Positions 42,832 to 51,455 of a stretch of 64,000 bases of DNA are shown piece by piece. Source of the stretch: DAHUXD01 sp963805495. Its GTDB lineage: Bacteria > Acidobacteriota > Thermoanaerobaculia > UBA5066 > Gp7-AA6. Within the stretch, counting starts at the first letter, position 1. Each line of letters starts with the position of its first letter. The notes under the pieces were generated by a model. The model made no database searches. It saw only the letters and a list, made by a program, of their open reading frames with translations, and was not told the DNA's origin. The position numbers and the translations under genes are program-made. The stretch lies in assembly GCA_963805495.1 (NCBI GenBank), contig CAWDUQ010000001.1, forward strand, positions 744,001 to 808,000, given 5' to 3'.

Positions 42832-44058
42832 ATGACGGCGCCTGCCGCTTCCGAATCGCCGGCCCGCTGGCGCGCCCTCGCCCTCATCGCAAGCGCCGAA
42901 CTGCTCGGCATGTCGCTCTGGTTCTCGGGCTCGGCCGTCGCGCCGGCGCTCAAGGTCGAGTGGCAGATGTCGGACTCCGGCGTGGCCTGGCTGACGCTCG
43001 CCGTCCAGCTCGGCTTCGTCGCCGGAACGCTCGTTTCGGCTCTCGGAAATCTTCCCGACGTCTTCTCGGCCCGGCGTCTCTTCGCCGCGTCCGCCCTCCT
43101 CGGTGCCGCGGCCAACGCGGGCCTCGCTCTCTGGGCACGCGGCCCGGCGAGCGCCGTCGCCCTGCGATTCGCGGTCGGATTTTTTCTCGCCGGGGTCTAT
43201 CCGCCCGGCATGAAGATCATGGCGAGCTGGTTTCGGTACGGGCGGGGCATGGCTCTCGGAGTGCTCGTCGGCTGCCTCTCGCTCGGCAAAGGATTCCCGT
43301 ATCTCGTCAACGCCGTCGGCAGCGCCGACTGGCGCGTCAACGTGCTGTACGTGTCGGCCCTGGCGGTCGCCGGAGGCGCCCTCGTTCTCTTCTTCGTGCA
43401 CGACGGGCCCCATGCGGCCGCGGCCGCGCGTTTCGACGCCGGGCAGATCGCGAAGGTCTTCTCCAACCGCGGGGTCCGGCTCGCGGACTTCGGCTATTTC
43501 GGCCACATGTGGGAGCTCTACGCCATGTGGACATGGTTCCCGGTGTTTCTGCGGGAGAGCTTCGCGGCGCGGGGCGTGAGCCGTCCGGCGCTCGCCGAGC
43601 TCGGGGCCTTTTTCGTGATCGGCGCGGGCGCCACGGGGTGCATCCTGGCCGGCCTCGCCGCCGATCGTCTCGGCCGCACGGCCGTGACCTCCTGGGCGAT
43701 GGGCCTGTCCGGCGGGTGCTGCCTCACGATCGGTCTGCTGTTCGGCGGAAGCCCGACGCTGCTTCTCGTCGTGGCGGTCGTCTGGGGGGCCTCGGTCGTG
43801 GCCGACTCCGCGCAGTTTTCAGCCTGCGTCACGGAGCTCTCGGACCCGCGCTACGTGGGGACGGCGCTGACGGTCCAGACTTGCGTCGGCTTCCTGATCA
43901 CGATGGTCTCGATCGAGCTCGTTCCCCGGGTCGCCGGGCTGGTCGGCTGGCGCTGGGCGTTCACGGTCCTCGCGCCGGGACCGGCCCTCGGCATCCTCGC
44001 GATGCTGCGACTGCGCGGACTTCCCGAGGCCGCGCAGATCGCGCACGGGAGGCGCTGA
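42832..44058 (+). CDS. MFS transporter
   Basis: Inner-membrane secondary transporter of 408 residues with about 12 hydrophobic segments. The first is LIASAELLGMSLWFSGSAVA; the loop between segments 4 and 5 includes FRYGRGMALGVLVGC. Typical MFS features are GLAADRLGRTAV and a conserved Trp-rich segment HMWELYAMWTWFPVFL. The substrate is not recognisable; LGMSLWF near the N-terminus occurs in a clade of nitrate/sugar-type MFS proteins of unknown role. ATG at 42832 directly precedes the first helix. It ends three bases before the convergent surface-protein gene. Confidence 0.85.
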   Translation: MTAPAASESPARWRALALIASAELLGMSLWFSGSAVAPALKVEWQMSDSGVAWLTLAVQLGFVAGTLVSALGNLPDVFSARRLFAASALLGAAANAGLALWARGPASAVALRFAVGFFLAGVYPPGMKIMASWFRYGRGMALGVLVGCLSLGKGFPYLVNAVGSADWRVNVLYVSALAVAGGALVLFFVHDGPHAAAAARFDAGQIAKVFSNRGVRLADFGYFGHMWELYAMWTWFPVFLRESFAARGVSRPALAELGAFFVIGAGATGCILAGLAADRLGRTAVTSWAMGLSGGCCLTIGLLFGGSPTLLLVVAVVWGASVVADSAQFSACVTELSDPRYVGTALTVQTCVGFLITMVSIELVPRVAGLVGWRWAFTVLAPGPALGILAMLRLRGLPEAAQIAHGRR

Positions 44059-44061
44059 GAG

Positions 44062-47004
44062 CTAGAAGAAGGTTCGGACGAGAAACGTCGCCATCTGCTG
44101 CCGAAGCACCGTGTTGCCCGGGCAGTAGAGAAGTGGCGAAGCGGAGCAGCCGCCGGTGATGCCGCTGTCGTAGAGAGCCTCGATGAAGTCGGCGGCGAAG
44201 GAACCCACCGGCACGTCGCCAAAGATACCGGTCGCGGCCGGGGGCGTGTAGCCGGATCCCTCGCTCGTCTTGAGCAGGAAGACCGCCATCTGCGCGCGTG
44301 TCACCGACTGGTCGGGACAGTAGATCCCGGTTCCGCAGCCTCCCGTGACCCCCTCGGCCGCCAGTTGCTCGACCCAGTCGGCAAAGGGCGAGGGGCACGG
44401 GACGTCGGCGAAGATCCCCGCGCACGCGGGCGGGACGTAGGCCGTGCCGTGCTCGGACCGGAGCAGGAAGGCGGCCATCTGATCGCGCCGGACAGGAGAG
44501 GTCGGGCAATAGTCGGCGCCGCCGCAGCCCCCCGTGATGCCGGCCGTGGCGATCGTGATGATGTCGTCGTGGAAGGGGGAGGAATCCGGCACGTCGGCAA
44601 ACTCGACGGCGAGCTCCACGGCGTTCGACGTGACGTTGGTGCACGTGTCGGTGACGACGACGTCGTAAGCTCCCGCGTCGGTGAACGCGGCAGGATCGAT
44701 GGTGAGGGTGGACGTCGTGGCGCCCGAGACGGGTCCGCCGTCGGAGATCGGGTTGCCGTCCCTGCGCCACTGGTAGGCGATCGCCCCGTATCCCGACGCC
44801 CGGGCGGACAGGACCGCGGGCTGCCCGACAAGCACCGTGGCGCCCTGCGCGACCGCGCCCGCACGGCTGTTTCGGAAGGCGGCGATGCCGACCTGCCCGA
44901 TCGCGGCGAGATCGTCGATGCCGTCTCCCTCGAAGTCTTCGGTCGTGACGAACGACGCCGAGAGCCCGGTCTTCAGAATGATCGGTGACAGGAAGGATGC
45001 GTCGCCGAGGCCGAGGAACACGAGGACGTTGCCTCCGCTGAGGACGGCGAAGTCGGCGAGACCATCGTCGTCGTAGTGGCCCGTGGCCACGCTCCCGCCG
45101 TTGCTGGCGAGCGCGATCGTTACCGGGGGCTTGAACGTGCCGTCTCCGTTGTTTCGGTACAACCGTACGTCGGCGGTTTCGGCGGAGACCAGGAGATCGT
45201 TTTCGGGGTCGCCGTCGAAGTTACCGACCGCCACGGAGGGTCCGTAGCCGCTCGCGATCGTCGAACGAAGGGAGAACGCCCCGCTGGTGCTCCCGATGAA
45301 CACCCGGACGCTGAACGGGGACACGACGACGAGGTCTTTCGTTCCGGAACTGCTCGGCGGCGGAAACTCGATCTTCATCACGGCCGGCAGAAAGTAGGTG
45401 ATGTCGTCGGGGAACGGCGTCTGCACGGGTGCGGCGAAGGTCCCGTCGCCGTTGTTGAGCAGCGTCACGATGGAGGTGGGGCAGCAGCCCTGGCCGACGA
45501 CGACGTCGTCGTCGTCGCGGCCGTCGAAATTCGCGACGGCAATGGCTCCGAGGTTGGAGCCGCTATAGATCGATACGGGAGACTGAAACGTCCCGTCGCC
45601 GTTGCCTCGAAACAGCCAGACGTCGCCGTACGTGGTCGCGACGATGTCCATGGTCGTGGAATCGAAGAATCGGCCCGCCGCGACACCGTAGGGCTGGGGA
45701 TACATGAACCCGAAGTCGAGCGCTCCGATTTGCCGGAAACGGCCGCCCGCGTCACCCTCGACCACGAGCACCTGACTCCCGGTGGACCACGCGAAGTCGA
45801 GACGACCGTCGCCGTTCCAGTCGCCCCGGGCGTAGTTCGGGTTCGAGGCGCCCTGGACGGTCGATTCAGGCACGGCCAGGAGAGACCCGTCCGCGGTGGC
45901 GAACGCAACGAAAACGAGGCCCCCGGCGGTCACGACGTCCGGCCGGGAGTCCCCGTCGAGATCCCCCGTGGCGAGGCTGGTCGCCCCGCCCACCGAATAT
46001 GGCGCTCCGGGTTCAAAGGACCCGTCGCCTCGTCCGAGGAGGACGGACATCAGGGTTGGGTTGCCGTAGTAGAAGTCGTACGGCGTCGAAACGACGACGT
46101 CGAGGGCCCCGTCCTGGTCGAAATCGGCGATCACGAGGTTTCCGACTTCGATGTTCGCGGGATACAAGAGGGCGGCTTCGAATCCCCCCGACCCGGTGCC
46201 GAGGAGGATCGAGACGGAGCTGGAGCTTCCGGCGGCGATGTCGAGGTGGCCGTCGCCGTCGAAGTCGCCCGTCGTCACTCCGTCGAGCGAGGGGCCGGCA
46301 ATGAAGGCCGAGGGCGCGCCGAAAGTGCCGTCGCCCAGGCCCGGGTAGACGAGCACGTAGCCGGAATCGCCGCCGGACGCGACGAGGTCGAGGTGGCCGT
46401 CCGTGTCAAAATCTCCCGACGCCAGCGAGGGGATCGGAGTCGAGGCCGACATGAAAATCGGATCTCCAAACGTCCCGTCGCCGACGCCCGGCAGCAGCGA
46501 AATCTCGTTCGAACCGTAACGCGAGCCGACCACGATGTCGAGCGAGGAATTCGCATCGAACTTGCCGACGGTCATCGAAGAGACGTTGTTGGTGTCGGAA
46601 GGGTAGAAGACGGGCGCGTCGAAGGTGCCGTCCCCGTGGCCGAGAAGGATGAAAACGCCGGAGTAGGTGGCGACTGCGAGGTCGGTCATGCCATTCCCGC
46701 GGAAGTCGCCTGCGGCGAGGGTCATGGGATCGTCCGTGAGCGCGGTTAGGATCGGCGCCTCGAGGCCGCCGCTTCCGTCGTTCAAAAGGATCGACACGCT
46801 TCGCGGGCTCGTGTTCGCCGTGGCGACGTCCGGCTTCATGTCTCCGTTGAAGTCGGCGATCGCGACCATGCGCGCCGAGGCGCCCGCGGGGTAGCCGACG
46901 GCCTCGATGAAGATGGTGGGGCTGCATGTCTGGCCGGCGCCCGGCGCCGCGAGTGCCGACACGATGAGCATTCCCAGGAGAGACCCACGGGCACGAGCGT
47001 TCAT
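44062..47004 (-). CDS. Large secreted FG-GAP/VCBS propeller protein with Ig-like and SLH-like domains
   Basis: Exported surface protein of 980 residues. A signal peptide (RGSLLGMLIVSALAAPGAGQ) leads into some 700 residues of FG-GAP/VCBS repeats. These carry calcium-binding-like loops such as DFNGDMKPD, DFDTDGHLD and DWNGDGRLD, each followed by VLLGxGDGTF-type strands. An Ig-like domain comes next (VLVGQPAVLSARASGYGAIA...YQWRRDGNPIS). Three SLH-like repeats close it, with cores ITGGCGGADYCP, VTGGCGTGIYCP and ITGGCSASPLLYCP. The last repeat is degenerate and the protein ends FLVRTFF instead of LYGP. ATG at 47004 has AAGGAG upstream. It is probably a cell-surface adhesion or binding protein. Confidence 0.85.
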   Translation of the reverse strand: MNARARGSLLGMLIVSALAAPGAGQTCSPTIFIEAVGYPAGASARMVAIADFNGDMKPDVATANTSPRSVSILLNDGSGGLEAPILTALTDDPMTLAAGDFRGNGMTDLAVATYSGVFILLGHGDGTFDAPVFYPSDTNNVSSMTVGKFDANSSLDIVVGSRYGSNEISLLPGVGDGTFGDPIFMSASTPIPSLASGDFDTDGHLDLVASGGDSGYVLVYPGLGDGTFGAPSAFIAGPSLDGVTTGDFDGDGHLDIAAGSSSSVSILLGTGSGGFEAALLYPANIEVGNLVIADFDQDGALDVVVSTPYDFYYGNPTLMSVLLGRGDGSFEPGAPYSVGGATSLATGDLDGDSRPDVVTAGGLVFVAFATADGSLLAVPESTVQGASNPNYARGDWNGDGRLDFAWSTGSQVLVVEGDAGGRFRQIGALDFGFMYPQPYGVAAGRFFDSTTMDIVATTYGDVWLFRGNGDGTFQSPVSIYSGSNLGAIAVANFDGRDDDDVVVGQGCCPTSIVTLLNNGDGTFAAPVQTPFPDDITYFLPAVMKIEFPPPSSSGTKDLVVVSPFSVRVFIGSTSGAFSLRSTIASGYGPSVAVGNFDGDPENDLLVSAETADVRLYRNNGDGTFKPPVTIALASNGGSVATGHYDDDGLADFAVLSGGNVLVFLGLGDASFLSPIILKTGLSASFVTTEDFEGDGIDDLAAIGQVGIAAFRNSRAGAVAQGATVLVGQPAVLSARASGYGAIAYQWRRDGNPISDGGPVSGATTSTLTIDPAAFTDAGAYDVVVTDTCTNVTSNAVELAVEFADVPDSSPFHDDIITIATAGITGGCGGADYCPTSPVRRDQMAAFLLRSEHGTAYVPPACAGIFADVPCPSPFADWVEQLAAEGVTGGCGTGIYCPDQSVTRAQMAVFLLKTSEGSGYTPPAATGIFGDVPVGSFAADFIEALYDSGITGGCSASPLLYCPGNTVLRQQMATFLVRTFF

Positions 47005-47167
47005 TTGTGCTCCTTGTCGGGTCAGGCGGATGCCAGGCGTCGTGGGTGCCAGTCGGTTATCCGTACCGGTCGCGGAATCGCTTTGACGCGCATGGAAATA
47101 GCGACTACAGAATATTCTCGTTGGAAAATGGAGGCAAGGTCCTCGGGGCACAAGGAGTTCGAAGCGC

Positions 47168-47821
47168 GTGTTCCTCGGCCACTTTGGTCTCTCGTTCGCC
47201 GGCAAGCGGATCGCCCCGGCCGTTTCCCTCGGCACCCTCTTCCTCGCGACCCAGTGGGCGGACCTGCTCTTCTGGATCCTTTCGCTCGCCGGGATCGAGC
47301 ACTTCCGGATTGCGCCGGGGGCGACGCGCGTGACTCCGATGGACTTCTACGACTATCCGTGGAGCCACGGCCTGCTCGGGCTCGCAGCCTGGAGTTTCGT
47401 CATCGGCGGGCTGTACTTCGTGTTTCGCAGGAGCCGGGCCGGGGCGTTGGTGCTCGGCCTCGGGGTGTTCAGCCACTGGTTCCTCGATGCGCTCGTCCAC
47501 CGGCCGGACATGCCGGTCGGGCCCTCCGGTCCCTACGTCGGCCTGGCACTCTGGAACTCCGTGCCGCTGACCCTGGCCGCCGAAGCGGTCGTTTTCGGCG
47601 GAGGCATTCTTCTGTATCTCCGGACGACGACCGCGCGCGATCGGACCGGCGTCTGGGCGCTCCGGGCCCTCGTCGGCTTTCTGACGCTCGTCTTTGTGGC
47701 TTCCATCGCCGGCCCGCCTCCGCCGTCCGAACGCATCGTGGAGTACACCGGCCTCGCGATGTGGCTGTTCGTCCCGTGGGGCTGGTGGATCGACCGGCAT
47801 CGGGCTATCGTTCGGGCATGA
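47168..47821 (+). CDS. Integral membrane protein, DUF457/YdjM-like
   Basis: Membrane protein of 217 residues with five or six hydrophobic segments. Conserved-looking histidines and acids lie near membrane ends: FLGHFGLSF at the N-terminus, YDYPWSHGLLGLAAW, and FSHWFLDALVHRPDMP. This pattern (HGL...SHWxxD) fits the YdjM/DUF457 group annotated as membrane-bound metal-dependent hydrolases, but activity is unproven. The start is GTG at 47168. It runs divergently from the FG-GAP protein and upstream of a thioesterase gene. Confidence 0.7.
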   Translation: MFLGHFGLSFAGKRIAPAVSLGTLFLATQWADLLFWILSLAGIEHFRIAPGATRVTPMDFYDYPWSHGLLGLAAWSFVIGGLYFVFRRSRAGALVLGLGVFSHWFLDALVHRPDMPVGPSGPYVGLALWNSVPLTLAAEAVVFGGGILLYLRTTTARDRTGVWALRALVGFLTLVFVASIAGPPPPSERIVEYTGLAMWLFVPWGWWIDRHRAIVRA

Positions 47822-47918
47822 GGTTGGGGATGCTCGTGCCGGCCGCGCCGCCGCGGCCCGCGCCTCCGGCGCCCGCCCCTTCGCGCGCCGTGTCGTCCAC
47901 TCTCGCCGGCCGAAACAG

Positions 47919-48317
47919 GTGAAGCTCTCCGTCGAAGTGCCCTACGGCGACATCGACGCCATGGGACACCTGAACAACGTCGCGTACCTGCGCTACCTGG
48001 AGTGGGCCCGCCAGAAGTACTGGCTGGCGATGCGCGGCTCGATGGAGTTCCTCGACATCGACTTCGTGGTCGCCCGCTGCGAGATCGACTACCGGTCCTC
48101 CTCGCACATGGGTGAGGTCCTCGGGATCGAGATCCACGTCTCGCGCATGGGGACGTCGTCGTTCGACTTCTCCTATCGCGTCACCGGGGCCGACGGCCGC
48201 CTGGTGGCGGAGGCGACGACGACCCAGGTCTGCTTCGACTGGCGAAGCCGGCGCAAGGCGCCGCTTTCGACCGAGCGGCGCCGCGAGATCGAGGCTTTCG
48301 AGGCCGGACCGCAGTAA
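47919..48317 (+). CDS. Acyl-CoA thioesterase (hotdog fold, 4HBT family)
   Basis: Soluble thioesterase of 132 residues. The catalytic segment reads PYGDIDAMGHLNNVAYLRYL, with the Asp typical of the 4-hydroxybenzoyl-CoA thioesterase/YbgC group. A second conserved part is ARCEIDYRSSSHMGEVL, and TTTQVCFDWRSRRKAPLS closes the sheet. The substrate chain length is unknown. GTG at 47919 is chosen because the hotdog fold starts right after it; sequence upstream is Ala/Arg/Pro-rich and atypical. It lies between the membrane protein and the serine hydrolase on the same strand. Confidence 0.85.
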   Translation: MKLSVEVPYGDIDAMGHLNNVAYLRYLEWARQKYWLAMRGSMEFLDIDFVVARCEIDYRSSSHMGEVLGIEIHVSRMGTSSFDFSYRVTGADGRLVAEATTTQVCFDWRSRRKAPLSTERRREIEAFEAGPQ

Positions 48318-48344
48318 GATCCGGCCCGATCTCGGAGGTCCCGC

Positions 48345-50039
48345 ATGCGCCGCGCGTTGCTCTGCGCCCTGGTTCTCCTGGCCTTCGCCGCCGGCGCGAC
48401 GCCCGCCGGGGCTCCGGACGCTCGGTCCCGGGTGGACGAGCTCTTCCGAGACTACGACCGTTCGGATGCGCCCGGCTGCGCCCTCGGAGTCTTCCGCGAC
48501 GGCCGGATCGAGTACGCCCGCGGCTACGGGATGGCGAACCTCGAGCTCGGGGTCGCCAACACGCCGCACACGGTCTTCGACATCGGCTCGACGTCGAAGC
48601 AGTTCACGGCCTTCGCGATCCAGCTCCTGGCGCGCGACGGGAAGCTCTCGCTCGACGACGACGTGCGCAAGTGGGTCCCGGAGATTCCCTCCTACGGCAG
48701 GACGGTCACGATCCGGCACCTCCTCCACCACACGGGAGGCTTGCGGGACTACATCGAGCTGATGAGCCTGCAGGGCGTGATGACCGAAGACCTGACGGGC
48801 GACGCCGACGTTCTCGACATCATGGCGCGCCAGAAGGCCCCCAACTTCGCTCCCGGCGAGGAGCACCTGTATTGCAACACCGGGTATTTCCTCCTCTCGG
48901 TCATCGTCCGGCGCGCGAGCGGACAGTCGCTGCGGGACTTCGCGGCCGAGCGGATCTTCGGCCCGCTCGGAATGCGCCACACGCAGTTCAACGACTCGCA
49001 TACGCGGATCATCCCGAACCGCGCGACCGGCTACACACGGGCCAGGAACGGGGCCTTCGGAATCGACATGTCCGACTGGGAGCAGACGGGAGACGGGGCC
49101 GTCATGACGACGGTCGAGGACCTCCTTCAGTGGGACCGGAACTTCTACGATCCGAAAGTCGGCGATGCGAACGTCCTCGCGGCGATGCACGAGGTCGGCG
49201 TGCTCAACAGCGGAAAGAAGCTCGAGTACGCATCGGCGCTTTACGTGAGCACCTACCGGGGGCTGCCGGCCGTCACGCACGGCGGATCGTGGGCGGGCTA
49301 CCGCGCGCAGCTCATGCGGTTTCCGAAGCAGCAGCTGTCGGTGGCGTGCCTGTGCAACAACGGTGGGTCGGCCAACCCGAGCCGGCTGGCGCAGAAGGTG
49401 GCCGAGGTCTACCTCGGGGACCTCATGACGCCGGCGGTGGTCAAGCCGGCGCCGAAGTCCGCGGAGCCGGCCGCCGAGGCGCCGGCCGGGTCGGAGGCGC
49501 TGGCGGGGGCCTACCGGAACCCGGTGAGCGGCGAGCTCGTCACGATTTCGCTCCAAGACGGGGTCCTCGTGGCGCAGGTCGACGGCAAGCCGTACGGACT
49601 GTCGCCCTCCGGGCCGAACGCGTTCCGGCTGGAAAACGGACCGCGGGGTGCCCGGAGCGAGATCGCTTTTCTGTCCGGCGGGCGCGGGGCGCGGCCGCGG
49701 ATGAAGGTCACGACCACCGAGGACGACGGCGACGTCGAGACCGAGACGTTCGAGCCGGCGGAGCGCTGGACGCCGAGCGCGACGGACCTCGCCGGGCTGG
49801 CCGGGACGTACGCCTCCTCGGAGCTCGACACGTCGTGGCGTCTCGTCGCCGACGGCGGGCAGCTCTTCATCCGGCACCGGGGCTTGCCGGAGGCGGCGCT
49901 CGTCCCGACGGTCCGGGACGCCTTCACGGTCGAGGGGCTGAACCTCGCCTTCCGGAGGGGGCCGGGGCGGAAAGGGGCCGGGTTCACCCTCGATGCCGGG
50001 CGGGTGCGGGGCGTCGTCTTCACGCGGGTCGGGGGGTAG
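48345..50039 (+). CDS. Secreted serine hydrolase (beta-lactamase/class C PBP-like)
   Basis: Exported protein of 564 residues with a signal peptide (RRALLCALVLLAFAAGATPA). The catalytic domain, residues 28-365, has the class C triad: STSK at 82-85 (Ser82 and Lys85), YCN at 176-178, and HGG at 312-314. About 200 C-terminal residues form two small beta domains (LAGAYRNPVSGELVTISLQD, LAGTYASSELDTSWRLVADG) as in many D-aminopeptidase or esterase-like members. Peptidase, esterase or amidase activity is possible. Beta-lactam resistance should not be inferred from fold alone. Confidence 0.88.
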   Translation: MRRALLCALVLLAFAAGATPAGAPDARSRVDELFRDYDRSDAPGCALGVFRDGRIEYARGYGMANLELGVANTPHTVFDIGSTSKQFTAFAIQLLARDGKLSLDDDVRKWVPEIPSYGRTVTIRHLLHHTGGLRDYIELMSLQGVMTEDLTGDADVLDIMARQKAPNFAPGEEHLYCNTGYFLLSVIVRRASGQSLRDFAAERIFGPLGMRHTQFNDSHTRIIPNRATGYTRARNGAFGIDMSDWEQTGDGAVMTTVEDLLQWDRNFYDPKVGDANVLAAMHEVGVLNSGKKLEYASALYVSTYRGLPAVTHGGSWAGYRAQLMRFPKQQLSVACLCNNGGSANPSRLAQKVAEVYLGDLMTPAVVKPAPKSAEPAAEAPAGSEALAGAYRNPVSGELVTISLQDGVLVAQVDGKPYGLSPSGPNAFRLENGPRGARSEIAFLSGGRGARPRMKVTTTEDDGDVETETFEPAERWTPSATDLAGLAGTYASSELDTSWRLVADGGQLFIRHRGLPEAALVPTVRDAFTVEGLNLAFRRGPGRKGAGFTLDAGRVRGVVFTRVGG

Positions 50040-50104
50040 CCGGCCGGGTTTCTGTCCCTTCCGTTTGCAACCGCACCGGGAATGGGTGGACAATCATTGC
50101 GGCC

Positions 50105-50422
50105 GTGGCCGAGCGACGCAGTTTCGCGCGCAAGAAACGGCGGTTCCTGGTCGAGTACGTCCTTCAAGGAGCCCCGTGCAACGGCTTTACCTACGACGTG
50201 TCGCCGACCGGCATTTTTGTCCGCTCGGTCAGGCTGCCCAGTCCCGGGACGTTCCTGAGCGCCAACCTGCATCTGCCCGAGGGCAAGCGGATCCCGGTGC
50301 GCGGCAAGGTCGTCCGTTCGTTCCGCGTTCCGGCGGCGCTCTCGCGCCTGATTCCGAGCGGGTTCTCCCTCCGACTGTCCGACACGTCGGAAGACTATTT
50401 TCAGCTGCTCGCGACGCTCTAG
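50105..50422 (+). CDS. PilZ domain protein
   Basis: Soluble single-domain protein of 105 residues, a likely cyclic-di-GMP receptor. The N-terminal ERRSFARKKRRFLVEY holds the RxxxR motif and the later GFTYDVSPTGIFVRS corresponds to the DxSxxG motif, so both ligand-binding elements are present. The start is GTG at 50105. It may respond to the GGDEF-EAL protein elsewhere in the window, but nothing links them directly. Confidence 0.85.
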   Translation: MAERRSFARKKRRFLVEYVLQGAPCNGFTYDVSPTGIFVRSVRLPSPGTFLSANLHLPEGKRIPVRGKVVRSFRVPAALSRLIPSGFSLRLSDTSEDYFQLLATL

Positions 50423-50472
50423 TTGTCGTTTCTCAACAGGTTGTTCACGCAATTCGGCGAGGTGAGACCCGG

Positions 50473-50745
50473 GCCGTAGGGGCGGCCCTTGTGGCCGCCC
50501 GCTGACACGCTGACGATTCGCGTGCCGCCCCTCGATGGGCCCCCAGGAGGGGGCGCCCGCAAGGGGCGCCCCTACGTGCCGGGGCGCGGCAGTTTCAGGG
50601 GTCGCTTCACGAAGCGGGCGCCGGCACAGTGAACAACGTCTTGAGAATTCACATCGAGTGTTCCGTAACGGAAGTCGCTATTCGGCACACGGTCGTAAGG
50701 GCGGGGCTTGTCCCCGCCCGCGGGCGGCCGCGAGGGCCGCCCCGC
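50473..50745. repeat. Cluster of GC-rich palindromic intergenic repeats
   Basis: Four hairpin-forming units. They are GGGCGGCC-CTTGT-GGCCGCCC (50480-50500), GGGCGCCC-GCAA-GGGGCGCCCC (around 50551-50572), GGGCGGGG-CTTGT-CCCCGCCC (50699-50719) and GGGCGGCC-GCGA-GGGCCGCCC (around 50722-50742). The CTTGT loop is shared by two of them and CCCTACG/CGTAGGGG flanks recur. They resemble dispersed REP-like repeats, not a CRISPR array, and the 375-base gap holding them encodes nothing recognisable. Confidence 0.7.
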
Positions 50746-50797
50746 CACAGCATGGCGCCTGGTGACAGGACACCAGGCGGCGGGAGAGCCGCCCGGT

Positions 50798-51343
50798 TCA
50801 GATCCCGTAAGTCTCCCGCACGGCCGTGTCGATCGACGGCGCACCAGGGTCGCGGGTGACCAGCGTGATCGCGTCGCCCGCGCCGAGGTCGCCTTCTTCG
50901 AGGACCCGCAGGTAGAAGCCCGTCCGGCGGCTCTGCAGGAAAGCCTTTGGAAAGTCGGGCTGCTCCATCTTCATCGCTAGCTTGAAGCACGGGCTGCGCG
51001 GCGACACGACCTGCAGGAGCGTACTGCCGGCGCGGTAGACGTCGTTCAAGCGGACCTCGGTCTCGGGCATGCCGTCCACCGTCAGGTTTTCGCCGAACTG
51101 GCCGTGCGGGAGGTCGCGCCCGAGTTTCGTTCGCCAGTAGGCGTAGCCCGAGAGGTCGTAGGCGTAGACGGCCTTTTCCGGACCGCCGTGGACGCGCAGG
51201 TCCGCCTGGACGTCGCCCTCGAGACCGAGGCGACCGACATGGACGCGAAAAAGGACTGGGTCCTTGAAGATCCCCGTCCGCACGCTGCGGCCGCGGTGCT
51301 CGACGGCGCGTGCCTTTCCGACCTGAACGGAGACGATGTGCAT
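50798..51343 (-). CDS. MOSC domain protein (YiiM-like)
   Basis: Protein of 181 residues related to the C-terminal domain of molybdenum cofactor sulfurase. Recognisable are VGRLGLEGDVQADLRVHGGP, the region KAVYAYDLSGYAYWRTKLGR, HGQFGENLTVDGM, and the conserved cysteine in VVSPRSPCFKLA. The C-terminal RTGFYLRVLEEGDLGAGD also fits. Stand-alone MOSC proteins such as YiiM handle N-hydroxylated compounds or moco; which applies here is not visible. Two bases of the start region abut a single inverted-repeat end and a divergent TetR gene. Confidence 0.9.
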   Translation of the reverse strand: MHIVSVQVGKARAVEHRGRSVRTGIFKDPVLFRVHVGRLGLEGDVQADLRVHGGPEKAVYAYDLSGYAYWRTKLGRDLPHGQFGENLTVDGMPETEVRLNDVYRAGSTLLQVVSPRSPCFKLAMKMEQPDFPKAFLQSRRTGFYLRVLEEGDLGAGDAITLVTRDPGAPSIDTAVRETYGI

Positions 51344-51408
51344 CTGGCCCTCCCGGTACTAACCACTCAAGTCAGGCTGCAGAGGTTACATCACCGAAAC
51401 TTCAGAAT

Positions 51409-51424
51409 TTCAGGTCTGACCCCA
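51409..51424 (-). repeat. Solo terminal-repeat-like sequence
   Basis: TTCAGGTCTGACCCCA differs by one base from the right end of the 100-bp element at 42709-42808. No matching inverted end is found nearby, so this is a remnant. It lies about 30 bases upstream of the TetR start codon, in an AT-rich stretch (AGTATATAAATTAGTG) that may be the operon promoter. Confidence 0.5.
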
Positions 51425-51455
51425 AGTATATAAATTAGTGATAAGTTATTTATGA

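Noticed and set aside
48345..50039. Antibiotic-resistance beta-lactamase
   Set aside because: The class C fold is shared by many peptidases and esterases; the extra C-terminal beta domains and long length argue for a general serine hydrolase.
50473..50745. Tandem terminators or small RNAs
   Set aside because: The hairpins lack T-tracts and recur as related palindromes, which fits dispersed repeats better.
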